A stretch of DNA of 64,000 nt from Azonexus sp. (GCF_023150235.1 NZ_JAKLLH010000012.1:97626-161625), one strand, 5' to 3'; positions 1 to 9,916 are shown, numbered from the stretch's first letter. Program-made: numbers and translations. The notes: a model not told the origin generated them from the letters alone.

Positions 1-634
1 CTACCGGGTCGCCTTCCTGGTGATGTTCGAGCGCACCCTGACCCAGTTCATGAAGGCCGGCTTCCAGGCCCAGATCCTGCGCAACCCCAGGCTCGACCTG
101 CCGATCAAGCTGCTCGCCCTGCTCCTGGTTTTTGAATTCCTGCTCCCCGTCGCGTTGACCGTGATCCTCAGCCTGCTGCTGGCAACGCTGCTGCTGATCC
201 GCTTCTTTTTCTGGCATCCGGCCAAGGCCTTCACCCGCATCGACATCGGCATCATGTACGTCGGCTATCTCGCCATCGCCGGCCAGCTTCTACTCTCGGC
301 CTGGCAAGCACTGACCCCGCTGGCACTGACCGGCACCGTCGCCACCCACCTATTCACCTTTGGCGCCATGGGCTGCGTGATCCCGGCAATGATCGTCCGC
401 ATCGGCAACGGCCACACCGGGCGCAAGGTCGTCTTCGCCGCCGCCGACCGCGCCGTACTCTGGATCATGCTCCTGGCGCTGATCCTGCGCCTGCTCGGAC
501 CGCAGCTGGCCCCCGCCGCCTACCTGCACTGGCTGGATGCCGCCGCCGCCTGCTGGCTGCTGGCCTTCGCGCTGCTCGGCTGGCGCTGCATCCCGATGCT
601 GTGGCAGGCGCGGATCGACGGTCGCGAACACTGA
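1..634 (+). CDS. nnrS: NnrS family membrane protein, 3' part (cut by window edge)
   Basis: The reading frame is open from the first base and ends at a TGA at 632-634, so only the C-terminal ~210 residues are present. The protein is almost entirely hydrophobic, with about six membrane segments, and carries the GHTGR motif in a loop followed by a final helix and a short basic tail (RIDGREH), as in NnrS. NnrS proteins are heme- and copper-containing inner-membrane proteins linked to nitric oxide or nitrosative stress in denitrifiers. The GTG at position 20 is an internal codon, not a start. The next gene, rlmF, follows after 113 bp with no evident terminator between them. The family call is from motif recognition; the exact role here is inferred. 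Confidence 0.8.
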   Translation, partial: YRVAFLVMFERTLTQFMKAGFQAQILRNPRLDLPIKLLALLLVFEFLLPVALTVILSLLLATLLLIRFFFWHPAKAFTRIDIGIMYVGYLAIAGQLLLSAWQALTPLALTGTVATHLFTFGAMGCVIPAMIVRIGNGHTGRKVVFAAADRAVLWIMLLALILRLLGPQLAPAAYLHWLDAAAACWLLAFALLGWRCIPMLWQARIDGREH

Positions 635-747
635 CCCCTCACCGTCATCCGGCCCGAAGGCGGCGCAAGCCGGCTGGACGAGGTAGCGGTATCGCCACGG
701 CGGCGCCCGGCCGTGGGATACTGCCGCCCTGAAAACAGGATATCTCC

Positions 748-1731
748 ATGCACCCACGCAACAAGAATGCCGAAGGCTACGATCTCGCGGCGCTGACCGC
801 CACCTCCGCCGCCCTGGCCAAATACCTCACCACCACGCCGGCCGGCACCTCGAGCATCGACTTCGCCAACCCGGCGGCAGTCAAGGCGCTTAACCGCGCC
901 ATCCTGATGCACCACTACGGCGTCCAGGGCTGGGAACTGCCGACCGGCTACCTGTGCCCGCCGATTCCCGGCCGCGCCGACTACCTGCACGCCCTCGCCG
1001 ACCTGCTCGCCACCTGCAACCGCAAGACCGTTCCCAGCGGCCCCGGCGTCCGCCTGCTCGACATCGGCACCGGCGCCAACCTGGTCTATCCGTTGATCGG
1101 CCACGCCGAATACGGCTGGTCCTTCCTCGGTAGCGACATCGACGAAGCGGCGCTGGCCAACGCCGGCAAGATCATCGGCAAGAACCCTGGCCTCGGCGAA
1201 TTCATCGAACTGCGCCACCAGCCGGTCTGGGACAACATCTTCACCGGCCTGCTGCGCTCCGGCGAGAGCTTTGAAGCCACCCTGTGCAACCCGCCCTTCC
1301 ACAATTCGCCCGACGAAGTGCTGGCGGTCAGCCAGCGCAAGTGGAACAAGCTCGGCAAACCCGGCGCCAAGAAGGGCACGGTCCAGCCGCGCCTCAACTT
1401 CGGCGGCGGCGGTACCGAACTGTGGTGCAACGGCGGCGAACGCGCCTTCGTCAAGTCGATGATCGAACAGAGCGCGCAGATCCCCAAGCGGGTGCTGTGG
1501 TTCACCAGCCTGGTCTCCAAGGCCGACAACTTGGTGCACCTCGAAGCCGCGCTGAAAAAGGCCAAGGTCGTCGAATCGCGGATTCTCGAAATGAACCAGG
1601 GCCAGAAGAAGAGCCGTATCTTGGCCTGGACCTTCTGCGGCAACGGCGAGCGCGAAAAATGGCGGCGCGAACGCTGGGCGGCCCCGGCGCTGGCCGAATC
1701 GCCGACCACGCCGCAAGGCACAGGCGAGTAA
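748..1731 (+). CDS. rlmF: 23S rRNA (adenine(1618)-N6)-methyltransferase RlmF
   Basis: A 327-residue SAM-dependent methyltransferase that modifies A1618 of 23S rRNA. It opens with MHPRNKNAEGYDL, typical of RlmF, has the SAM-binding LLDIGTGANLVYPLIG segment near residue 105, an acidic D-I-D loop after it, and the N6-adenine methyltransferase motif CNPPFHNS near residue 180. Length is slightly above the ~308 residues of the E. coli enzyme because of a C-terminal extension. It stands alone between nnrS and a convergent block and is followed within 20 bp by a very strong hairpin terminator. The start ATG has a purine-rich stretch (aggata) upstream. Confidence 0.92.
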   Translation: MHPRNKNAEGYDLAALTATSAALAKYLTTTPAGTSSIDFANPAAVKALNRAILMHHYGVQGWELPTGYLCPPIPGRADYLHALADLLATCNRKTVPSGPGVRLLDIGTGANLVYPLIGHAEYGWSFLGSDIDEAALANAGKIIGKNPGLGEFIELRHQPVWDNIFTGLLRSGESFEATLCNPPFHNSPDEVLAVSQRKWNKLGKPGAKKGTVQPRLNFGGGGTELWCNGGERAFVKSMIEQSAQIPKRVLWFTSLVSKADNLVHLEAALKKAKVVESRILEMNQGQKKSRILAWTFCGNGEREKWRRERWAAPALAESPTTPQGTGE

Positions 1732-1749
1732 GCCACGAGGCAGCACGGC

Positions 1750-1793
1750 AAAAAGGCCCATTTTCACGGTCGACCGTGAAAATGGGCCTTTTT
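1750..1793. terminator. Perfect 44-bp palindromic terminator built on the CGGTCGACCG repeat
   Basis: Every base from 1750 to 1771 pairs with 1772 to 1793. The outer part is A-rich/GGCCCA on one side and TGGGCC/T-rich on the other, and the centre is TTTTCACGGTCGACCGTGAA. It sits between convergent genes (rlmF and the small secreted protein) and ends in a T run in both directions, so it can act as a bidirectional intrinsic terminator. It is also a copy of the dispersed palindrome family seen across the window. Confidence 0.9.
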
Positions 1794-1817
1794 TTGCCTG
1801 CCGGGCTGCTGGCGGGC

Positions 1818-2159
1818 TTACTGCGGCATTTCCTTGGTTCCCACCATCTCGTTACAGCTGGCACGGCCGAAGGTTTCGGCCTTTTTCGGGCTGGAGATGG
1901 ACGGCTCTTCGTAAATGCGCTTGACGATTGCGTTGGTGATGCGCGGGCCGAGGCTGCCATCTTCGGTGAACTGCTTCATGGGCCGGCCGCGTTCGCGGTC
2001 GTGAAAAGCCTGCAGAGCGAAATCGCGGACGCGCTCGCAGAAACGGATTTTCTGCACATCCGGCATATCGTCGGCGATCTGGCCGGCGTGGGCGTGCGCC
2101 CAGGCACCGCTGCTGGCCAGCAGCAAAGCAGCCAGGGTCAAGGGGTGTGAAATTTTCAT
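1818..2159 (-). CDS. Small secreted protein of unknown function, last gene of TonB/cytochrome operon
   Basis: A 113-residue protein with a clear signal peptide (MKISHPLTLAALLLASSGAWAHA, cleavage near residue 21-23). The mature part has two cysteines (FCERVRDFA and GRASCNEMV), which could form a periplasmic disulfide. I do not recognise a family. Its ATG overlaps the stop of the diheme cytochrome by four bases (ATGA), so the two are very likely co-translated. Context suggests a periplasmic role alongside the cytochrome and the upstream TonB receptor. Confidence 0.75.
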   Translation of the reverse strand: MKISHPLTLAALLLASSGAWAHAHAGQIADDMPDVQKIRFCERVRDFALQAFHDRERGRPMKQFTEDGSLGPRITNAIVKRIYEEPSISSPKKAETFGRASCNEMVGTKEMPQ

Positions 2160-2836
2160 TCCTTCGGTTCCTGCAAGGTAGTGAGATAAGCCAGGATGTC
2201 GTTGATATCCTTTTCCTGCAGCGTGTTGAGCACGCCGGTCGTTCCTTCGTCGTCGTGCGGGCGATCACCCTTCAGGTACAGATCGGCCTGGCGCTTGAGG
2301 TAATTGGTGTATTGCCCGGCCAGCATCGGGAACATGCCGCGTCCCTTGCCGGTCTTGCCGTGACAGCCGGCACACTTCTTCTGGTAAATCACGCCGCCGG
2401 CCTCGACATCGCCTTCGGCGCGCGGCACGATCATCACCTTTTCGACCATCTGCAGCCGGGTCAGCGCGTCCTCGTCGCCGGTGAAAGTCGGCATCTTGGT
2501 CGGCAGTTCGATCGCATTCAGATATTTGGCGATTTCCTTGATGTCCTCGTCCGGCAGCTCGCGCTCCTGGGTATAGGGGAACATCGGGATATTCACCCGC
2601 ATCCGGGCGCGGAAGTTGCGCAGCTGGGTTTCGATGTACTTCACCTGCTGGCCGGCAATACGCGGATACTCACCCTTCTTGCCACCGGCGCCGAACTCGC
2701 CGTGGCAGGCGGCGCAGGTGCCGTTGATATCCTTGCCGGCGGCCTTGCCGCCTTCCATTTCGACGGCACCGAGCGGCATCGCCACCAGGCCGGCCACCGC
2801 GCCCCACCACCACCATTTACCCAAAGCCATGCGCAT
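2156..2836 (-). CDS. Diheme c-type cytochrome (cytochrome c4-like)
   Basis: A 226-residue exported protein with an N-terminal hydrophobic signal (WWWWGAVAGLVAMPLGAV) and two CxxCH heme c sites: CAACH near residue 40 and CAGCH near residue 150. Methionines in MFPYT and MFPMLAG are candidate sixth ligands. The two-domain layout fits the cytochrome c4 class of periplasmic electron carriers. Its ATG overlaps the stop codon of the TonB receptor by one base (TAATG) and its own stop overlaps the next start (ATGA), making a tight three-gene unit. A second ATG two codons in is an alternative start. The electron-transfer partner cannot be read from the sequence; linkage to metal uptake is inferred. Confidence 0.85.
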   Translation of the reverse strand: MRMALGKWWWWGAVAGLVAMPLGAVEMEGGKAAGKDINGTCAACHGEFGAGGKKGEYPRIAGQQVKYIETQLRNFRARMRVNIPMFPYTQERELPDEDIKEIAKYLNAIELPTKMPTFTGDEDALTRLQMVEKVMIVPRAEGDVEAGGVIYQKKCAGCHGKTGKGRGMFPMLAGQYTNYLKRQADLYLKGDRPHDDEGTTGVLNTLQEKDINDILAYLTTLQEPKE

Positions 2837-5070
2837 TACTCCAATGATCCGTTTGCGGCGGATTGTCGCAGTTTGTGGCGGGAGAAAAATTGATTTACGT
2901 CGGCGCCGTCCGACTGCGGCGGTTTTGCGGGAAATTCACGGTCGACCGTGAATTTCCCGAGGGTCACGAAGTAGCTGGCGACGCCCTTGATCCGGTCGTC
3001 TTCCTGGCGCAACGGGGTGCCGCTGCCGTCGATCTGGTAGAGGCTGCCGGTGCGCGCCTCGCGGGTCACGTTCTGTGCCGAGAAGCGCAGGTTCATCTGG
3101 CGGTCGAGCTTGTACAGCGCATAGAGGTCGAGCTGGCGGCGGGCGCCTTGGACTTGGCGAATCAGCGCGCTGCTTTCGCGGTCGAGCGCCGAGACGTAGG
3201 TAAAGGTACCGCCCAGGGTCAGGCGCTGTTCGCTCCACTCGTAGTCCCAGCCGAAATTGGCGCTCTTGCGCGGGCCTTCGCCCGCGCCCAGGCCGGGCAC
3301 CTTGTCGAGCATCTGCGTCCGGGTATAGGCCAGATTGCCGCGCAGCGTCAGCTGCGGCAGCCCCCAGGCCTGCAGCCGTGCCTTGTAGTCGAACAGAGCA
3401 CCGCGCAGTTCGGCGCGGCCAACGTTATAGGGGCGCTCGATCCAGCGGCCACCCTCGTCGGCAATCAGGCGCTGGATGTAGTTGTCGATTTCGCGGTCGA
3501 AGACCGAGAAACCCAGCGTGCCGGCACGCTCGGGCAGGAAATGCTCGACCCCGAGTTCGATGCTGCGCAGACGCTCGGCTTCGAGATTGCCGTTACCGCC
3601 GCGATCCGGATTGCTCGCCGAATTGCTGCCGCTGGCCGGCCGCACCAGCGGCGTCAGGTCGCGCGAAAACGGCGCCTTGGTATTGCGCGCAATGCTGGCG
3701 CGCAGGTTCCACTCGTCGGAAACCTGCCACAAATAATGCAGCGAAGGATCGACGCTGTGCTGGCGATGCTCGACATGGCCGGCGCTGGCGCTTTCGACCC
3801 GGGTATCGAGGAACTGGTAGCGCAAGCCCGGCGTCAGTACCTGGCGTTCGCTCATTTGCCACTCGTCCTGGATCCACGCCACCCGGCGCTGCTCGGTCAT
3901 CTGCGCGCTGTTGTCGGCACCGCCGCCCTGGCGGCGCTGCTCGTCGTCGGTCGTCTTGTGCCGCCATTCGAGCGCGCCGGTAATCAGGTGGCTGTCGCCG
4001 AACAATTGCTTGCGCCGGGCTTCAAGCATCTGCTCGCGCTCCTCGCGCAGCGTGTTTTCTTTCTGGAATGCAGTCTGCCCGCCGCTGCCGTCGTATTTGC
4101 CGGTGCGCCGCTCGCTTTCGTCGCGTTCGGCCTGGAGCATGCCGCGCACGGTGGTTTCGGTCCCGCCCGGGGCGCTCTTGCGCCACTCGCCGCTCAGCCG
4201 GCCGCTGGTCCGGCGACCGTCCTCGGCGATCAGGTCGCGGCTGGAAATGCCATTGCTCAGCCGGTCGACCGTGGCCGAGCGGTCGGTTTCGGTATGGGTC
4301 AGGAAAGGCGTCAGCGTGAAGCGCTCGCCGTTGCCGAGATTCCACGAAAAGCGCGGGCTCAGCGTCAGGTTGCGGTCCTCGCCGCGCTGCGTCGCCTTCT
4401 CCTGCAAGCTGCCGCCGGCAAACAGGTTGGCGTTCATCGTCTGCTCGCCGACCATCGGCCGGCTGTTGTAGGCACCGGAGAGCAGGTAGCCGAAGTCGTT
4501 GCGGTCGGGTTCACCGTACTGACCTTCGAGGCGTAGCGCCGGGCGGCCGTCAATGGCACCGACCCCGAGCTTGGCGCCGGCAGTCTGCTGCCTGGGCACG
4601 TCGCGCAGAATCAGGTTGATCACCCCGCCCGGCCCAAGCACCGGGAATTCGGGCGTGCTGTTGCGGATGATCTCGACCCGCTCGATCAGATCCACCGGCA
4701 GGCGCAGCGCGGCCATCGGGTTGCGACCGCCGCCGGGCAGCGGCTGGCCGTCGACCAGGATCTGCGGCATGAAGCGGTCGGGAGCGCGCATCCGCCCACG
4801 CGGACCGCCATCCATATCGGCACTCATGCCGGTACCGGGCAGTTTGGAAAGTAGCTCGCCGGTACTCATTGCATCCAGGACGTCGATTTCCTCGCGGTCG
4901 TAAACGATTTTTCCGGCGCTGGCATTGCGGCGTATTTCCTGGCTCTGCGAACGCTTGGCCTCGACCTTGACCTCGCCAAGCACGACCTCCCCGGCCGCAA
5001 GCCAGGGCGAGGCGGAGAGCAGCGAACAAAACAGGGGCGTAGCCAGCAAGGCGGGGTTTCTTTTTTTCAT
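2836..5070 (-). CDS. TonB-dependent outer-membrane receptor with C-terminal read-through tail
   Basis: A 744-residue TonB-dependent receptor. I chose the ATG at 5070 because it is followed by a good signal peptide (KKRNPALLATPLFCSLLSASPWLAAG); an in-frame ATG at 5154 would add 28 residues with no signal features. After the signal comes a plug domain (about residues 30-170, with FMPQILVDGQPLPGG and GPGGVINLILRD), then a beta-barrel. Barrels of this class end in an aromatic residue, and SYFVTLGKF near the end looks like that natural terminus. The frame continues about 35 residues through a 32-bp palindrome to the TAATG shared with the cytochrome gene. Substrate is unknown; iron or another metal chelate is likely. 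A GATAATCAT Fur-like half-site lies about 130 bp upstream. Confidence 0.88.
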   Translation of the reverse strand: MKKRNPALLATPLFCSLLSASPWLAAGEVVLGEVKVEAKRSQSQEIRRNASAGKIVYDREEIDVLDAMSTGELLSKLPGTGMSADMDGGPRGRMRAPDRFMPQILVDGQPLPGGGRNPMAALRLPVDLIERVEIIRNSTPEFPVLGPGGVINLILRDVPRQQTAGAKLGVGAIDGRPALRLEGQYGEPDRNDFGYLLSGAYNSRPMVGEQTMNANLFAGGSLQEKATQRGEDRNLTLSPRFSWNLGNGERFTLTPFLTHTETDRSATVDRLSNGISSRDLIAEDGRRTSGRLSGEWRKSAPGGTETTVRGMLQAERDESERRTGKYDGSGGQTAFQKENTLREEREQMLEARRKQLFGDSHLITGALEWRHKTTDDEQRRQGGGADNSAQMTEQRRVAWIQDEWQMSERQVLTPGLRYQFLDTRVESASAGHVEHRQHSVDPSLHYLWQVSDEWNLRASIARNTKAPFSRDLTPLVRPASGSNSASNPDRGGNGNLEAERLRSIELGVEHFLPERAGTLGFSVFDREIDNYIQRLIADEGGRWIERPYNVGRAELRGALFDYKARLQAWGLPQLTLRGNLAYTRTQMLDKVPGLGAGEGPRKSANFGWDYEWSEQRLTLGGTFTYVSALDRESSALIRQVQGARRQLDLYALYKLDRQMNLRFSAQNVTREARTGSLYQIDGSGTPLRQEDDRIKGVASYFVTLGKFTVDREFPAKPPQSDGADVNQFFSRHKLRQSAANGSLE
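2928..2959. repeat. 32-bp perfect palindrome, CGGTCGACCG family, inside 3' end of TonB receptor gene
   Basis: Arms 2928-2943 and 2944-2959 are exact reverse complements, with the core TTCACGGTCGACCGTGAA. It is read in the receptor frame as K-F-T-V-D-R-E-F. In position and strength it resembles the terminator copy at 1750-1793, but it lacks a T tract and is translated through. Confidence 0.9.
4262..4271. repeat. CGGTCGACCG core, in-frame copy in TonB receptor
   Basis: A minimal copy of the dispersed palindrome, flanked by CAGC and TGGCC, so only the 10-bp core is symmetric. It lies in the barrel-coding part of the receptor gene. Confidence 0.6.
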
Positions 5071-5187
5071 CGTCACAATGCGCGCGGAAACTGCGGGTTG
5101 GAAAAGCCGGCAAGTAGCGGCCAAAGAAGGCGCATCGTAACAAGGCGGGCGCAATTTGCGAGCGCCCTTTACAAAGCCTTAATCTTT

Positions 5188-5212
5188 TTACAAATGTTTG
5201 ATAATCATGAAC
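5188..5212. promoter_or_regulatory. Weak candidate Fur site upstream of first TonB receptor
   Basis: The stretch around TTTGATAATCATGAAC has one good Fur half (GATAATCAT) and a poor second half. It lies about 120-140 bp upstream of the receptor start at 5070. The call rests on one half-site plus the expected control of such receptors. Confidence 0.35.
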
Positions 5213-5279
5213 TTGAGCGCAAACACCCCGGCGCCGCACCAGCAGCCGGGGTGTTTGCGTCAAGCGCGTCGCGGACCGG

Positions 5280-7385
5280 TCAGAATGCCGTCGACAAGGT
5301 CAGGCGGGCATTCACCGGCGCACCCGGCGAGATATTGTTGTCGCTATGCGCGGTCGGCGTGTACTTCTGATTGGTCAGGTTCTCGACATTGAGCGCCAGG
5401 CGGGTCTTGCCGTCGGCGAAGCGGTAGTACACCGCGCCATCGACCCGGGCAAACTCGGGCAACTTGACGGTGTTGGAGAACGAGGTATAGCTCTCGGACT
5501 GGTAGATCACGCCGAGACCGAGACCCCAGCCACCGGCCAGGTCGAACTTGTTCCACACCGACAGGGTGTTACGCGGCACCAGGCCAACGCGCCGGCCGGC
5601 CGGCGCGTCGCTGGTGCCTTTCTCGATCAGCGCGTCGAGATGGGCGTAACCGGCGTAGACCTTCCAGTGGCTGGTCACTTCGCCCTGCAGGCCAACCTCA
5701 ACCCCTTCGGTACGCTGCAGGCCACCGAGAACCAGGCGCTGACCGGTCGGGTCGCTCGGGTCCTTGGTCTTGACGTCGTCGCGGTCGGTGCGGAAGACCG
5801 CCGCCGACAGGGTCATCTTGGGCAGCACGTCCCAACGCGCGCCAAGCTCGTAGTTGAGCGCGCTTTCCGGCTTCAACTGGGCGTTGGTGGTGGCCAGCGA
5901 CAGTTGTTCGCCCTGCGGCAGGAAGGAGTAGCTATAGCTGGCGTAGTAGGTCGACACGGCGTTCGGCTGCCAGATCAGGCCGAGGCGCGGGCTGACCTCC
6001 TTGTCGGTGCGACCGAGATCGGTCGGCGCCGCGCGGCGGTCGTCGAGCTTGAGCTTGTAGTAGTCGTAACGCAAACCGGCCAGCAGCTTCCATTCCTGGC
6101 TCAATGCGATCTGGTCCTGCAGGTACACGGCGGCGGTATCGGCGGTGACCTGGTTGTTGGCATCGGAGGCGGTGGCGGCGAAGCGGGTGGCGCGGCCATA
6201 GGGCGAAGCAGCGGCGACGCTCAGGCTGGTGGCATTGCCGAAGTAGCCGGTCTGACGGGTATTGCGGCTGTCCTGGTGGCCAAGTTCGAGACCGACCAGC
6301 ATCTGGTGTTCGATGGCGCCGGTCTTGAACTTGAAGCTCAGGTCGGTCTGGTTGAAGTAATTGGTGCGGTCGTTGCCGCTGTTGTAGGCCGCGAGATTGA
6401 GCGTGCCGGCGTTCTGTACCGCACTGCTGGCAAAGACGTTCTGGTAGAACTTGTCGTAGTGGCTGACGCGGAAGCTGTTCTTCAACTTGACGTCGTTGCT
6501 GAAGGCGTGATCGAGCACGGCGGCCAGGCTGTTGACCTCGACCCGCGCCACACTTTGCTCGGCATTGCCGAAAAAGCGGCTGCGCGCCGTGTCGTAGGGG
6601 CGCCCGGCAAAAGACGGCTGGCCACGGTCGGCGGTGCGCTCGTCGAAGAAGTACTCGTAGGACAGCGAGAGCAGGGTACGGTCGCTCAACTTGAACGCCG
6701 CCGTCGGGTTGAAGCCGTAGCGCTTGAGATCGACGCCGTCGCGGAAACTCTCGGCCTGCTCGCCCATCAGGTTCATGCGCCAGGAAGCACCTTCCGACAA
6801 GCGGCCACCAAGGTCGCCGCTGGCCCGCACCTGGCCGTAGCTGCCAAGGGTCAGGCTGGCATCGGCATGACGGGTGAAATCAGCACGCTTGGTCACGCGA
6901 TTAACCACGCCGCCGGCGCCGCCACGACCGAAAGCCATGCCCGCCGGACCCTTGATCGCCTCGACCCGCTCGACGTTGTAGAGATCGCGGAAATACTGGG
7001 TATCGTCGCGCACACCATTGACGAAGAAATCGGCGGTGGAATTGATACCGCGAATCACCATCTGGTCGCGATTACCCTCGCCCTGCGCCATGCTGGCGCC
7101 GGGAACGTAACGCAGCACGTCGCCCATGCCACGCATCGCCTGGTCCTTGACCATTTCCTCGCCAACCACGGCGACCGAAGCCGGCACATCCTTGAGCGCG
7201 GTATCGGTCTTGGTGAAGGAAGCAGAACGGGTGGCGCGGTAACCGGCAACCGGACCGTCGGCGATTTCGCCACGGTCCTTGACCACCACCGGGGCCAGCG
7301 ATTGTTCTTGCGCCTGGGCCACAGCAACGGTGGCCAGGCCGGCAACGACGGCAAGCAATGAAGGCTTGATCTGGAACGGCAACAT
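5280..7385 (-). CDS. TonB-dependent siderophore receptor
   Basis: A 701-residue outer-membrane receptor. A signal peptide (KPSLLAVVAGLATVAVAQAQ, cleaved near residue 25) is followed by a TonB-box-like stretch and a plug with DVPASVAVVGEEMVKDQ, MVIRGINSTADFFVNG and the conserved VEAIKGPAGMAFGRGG. The barrel then runs to a terminal phenylalanine (RLTLSTAF), as expected for BAM recognition. The plug style matches the hydroxamate/catecholate siderophore receptor class (FhuE, Fiu, BfrD types); the ligand cannot be assigned. The gene is alone on its strand, and a Fur-like site sits about 190 bp upstream. It precedes the restriction island, which is transcribed the other way. Confidence 0.9.
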   Translation of the reverse strand: MLPFQIKPSLLAVVAGLATVAVAQAQEQSLAPVVVKDRGEIADGPVAGYRATRSASFTKTDTALKDVPASVAVVGEEMVKDQAMRGMGDVLRYVPGASMAQGEGNRDQMVIRGINSTADFFVNGVRDDTQYFRDLYNVERVEAIKGPAGMAFGRGGAGGVVNRVTKRADFTRHADASLTLGSYGQVRASGDLGGRLSEGASWRMNLMGEQAESFRDGVDLKRYGFNPTAAFKLSDRTLLSLSYEYFFDERTADRGQPSFAGRPYDTARSRFFGNAEQSVARVEVNSLAAVLDHAFSNDVKLKNSFRVSHYDKFYQNVFASSAVQNAGTLNLAAYNSGNDRTNYFNQTDLSFKFKTGAIEHQMLVGLELGHQDSRNTRQTGYFGNATSLSVAAASPYGRATRFAATASDANNQVTADTAAVYLQDQIALSQEWKLLAGLRYDYYKLKLDDRRAAPTDLGRTDKEVSPRLGLIWQPNAVSTYYASYSYSFLPQGEQLSLATTNAQLKPESALNYELGARWDVLPKMTLSAAVFRTDRDDVKTKDPSDPTGQRLVLGGLQRTEGVEVGLQGEVTSHWKVYAGYAHLDALIEKGTSDAPAGRRVGLVPRNTLSVWNKFDLAGGWGLGLGVIYQSESYTSFSNTVKLPEFARVDGAVYYRFADGKTRLALNVENLTNQKYTPTAHSDNNISPGAPVNARLTLSTAF

Positions 7386-7568
7386 GAAACTCTCTCGTCA
7401 GTAATGATTGAAGTCCGCCCGGAAGGGCGACCAGAAGGCAGAAAACCGTCCGCGAGAGAGTGCTTGCCAACAAAGTGCCTCAGCGCAAAGCGGCAACGCT
7501 CCCTCGACGGGGCGCAATCGGTTTGGCTGGCATGGGCAGCGCGGAAAACCCGCGCCACACCGGCTGGC

Positions 7569-7592
7569 TAATTGAGATCAATTATCATTGTA
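7569..7592. promoter_or_regulatory. Candidate Fur box upstream of siderophore receptor
   Basis: On the minus strand the sequence AATGATAATTGATCTCAATT carries one near-perfect Fur half (TGATAAT) and a degenerate second half. It lies about 190 bp before the receptor start at 7385. The remaining intergenic stretch to hsdM (7593-7870) holds an 8-bp inverted pair (GATAGTCA near 7687, TGACTATC near 7770) and nothing else I can name. Confidence 0.5.
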
Positions 7593-7903
7593 ACAAAACC
7601 TTGCCGGCACGACCAGCCGCCAGCAAGGTTGATGCAGAGAGAGAAAGGCTGCTGCCGTCGATGATGGAAAAATCTGCGCGAGGAAGATAGTCAGTTTTTT
7701 GGCCTTACCCGACATTCGACTAGTCTGAAAACTCCGGCTGCCTTGGCGAGGAAAGCAGTCCTCTGTGGTGACTATCAAAAAGGGGCGATTCACCCCGCTG
7801 AGCAAGCTTTCCCCTGAATTGCAGTTCTGACTCAGTGTAAGCTACCGGTTTTGCAATCAACGCGAATGGCATGAAAGCCGTTTGCCCCCAAGCCTGCAAC
7901 CCC

Positions 7904-9452
<1,549 letters not shown>

Positions 9453-9463
<11 letters not shown>

Positions 9464-9902
9464 ATTGACACAAGCCTCTGCCGACTATCGTGCCTGGCTG
9501 GGAGAGCTGAAAGCCCGTTTCCGCCAGGTCCAGCTCAAGGCGGCGGTTGCGGTCAACACCGCTTTATTGCAGTTTTACTGGGACCTGGGCGCTGATATGG
9601 TCACTCGGCAGGTGCAGTGGGATTGGGGCTCAGGGTTCCTCAAACAACTCAGTGCCGACCTGATGCTCGAATTTCCCGAGATGAAAGGATTTTCAGCCAG
9701 TAATCTCAAGTACATTCGCCAGTGGCATCTGTTCTGGGTAGCAGATGCAATTGGCCAACAGCCTGTTGGCCGAATGGGGCAGCAGCCTGTTGCCCAATTT
9801 GCGAAACAGCCTGTTTCGCAAATTTTCGCCATTCCCTGGGGCCACAACCTCGCCGGTTTGAGCGGGAATGGGGGGCGATGCAGACAAAGACGAGGGGACT
9901 AG
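9453..9902 (+). pseudogene. Truncated DUF1016 (YhcG-type) gene, N-terminal domain only
   Basis: The 149-residue product starts MSSELTQ on the repeat shared with hsdM and matches the DUF1016 N-terminal domain: AVAVNTALLQFYWDLG, WGSGFLKQLSADL, FPEMKGFSASNLKYIRQW, and the end signature IPWGHN near residue 130. Full YhcG-type proteins continue with a PD-(D/E)xK nuclease domain. Here the similarity stops right after PWGHN and is followed by a short basic tail. In another frame the tail region ends in GLGYEF-stop, which is the HsdM end sequence. The gene therefore looks broken by a recombination event. Three short palindromes encode repeated QQPV/KQPV motifs just before the break. DUF1016 genes are frequent companions of type I systems. 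Confidence 0.7.
9753..9824. repeat. Three adjacent palindromes with a common CAG-C-CTG centre
   Basis: Arms: GGCCAACAG-C-CTGTTGGCC (9753-9771), GGGCAGCAG-C-CTGTTGCCC (9777-9795, one mismatch), and 14-bp arms around C9810 (9796-9824, including TTTGCGAAACAG). Each is read in frame as a (Q/K)QPV motif of the DUF1016 fragment. Confidence 0.85.
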
Positions 9903-9916
9903 GCTATGAGTTCTGA
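9894..9916 (+). repeat. Diverged copy B of the hsdM 3'-end repeat
   Basis: GGGGACTAGGCTATGAGTTC plus TGA. It is the same as copies A and C over TATGAGTTCTGA and differs by an inserted base and substitutions before that. Read in the right frame it still encodes GLGYEF-stop with different codons (CTA GGC instead of CTG GGG), so it looks like the end of another hsdM allele. Confidence 0.7.

Noticed and set aside
520-1767. 415-codon minus-strand frame opposite rlmF
   Set aside because: Antisense to rlmF and reading into its terminator.
2863-4536. 557-codon open frame on the plus strand opposite the first TonB receptor
   Set aside because: Same antisense effect; the receptor on the other strand has signal peptide, plug and barrel.
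5346-7361. 671-codon open frame on the plus strand opposite the siderophore receptor
   Set aside because: It mirrors the receptor codons; low-complexity composition and no family motif. Such antisense frames are common in GC-rich coding DNA.
7386-7870. Possible small gene between the siderophore receptor and hsdM
   Set aside because: Short frames here lack ribosome sites and any recognisable motif; the region looks regulatory.
9753-9824. CRISPR-like repeat-spacer appearance of the QQPV repeats
   Set aside because: Units differ in sequence and length, lie within a reading frame, and have no spacers or cas genes.
9722-9916. 64-codon frame ending in GLGYEF
   Set aside because: Not a gene; it is informative only because it shows the hsdM-end repeat in frame.
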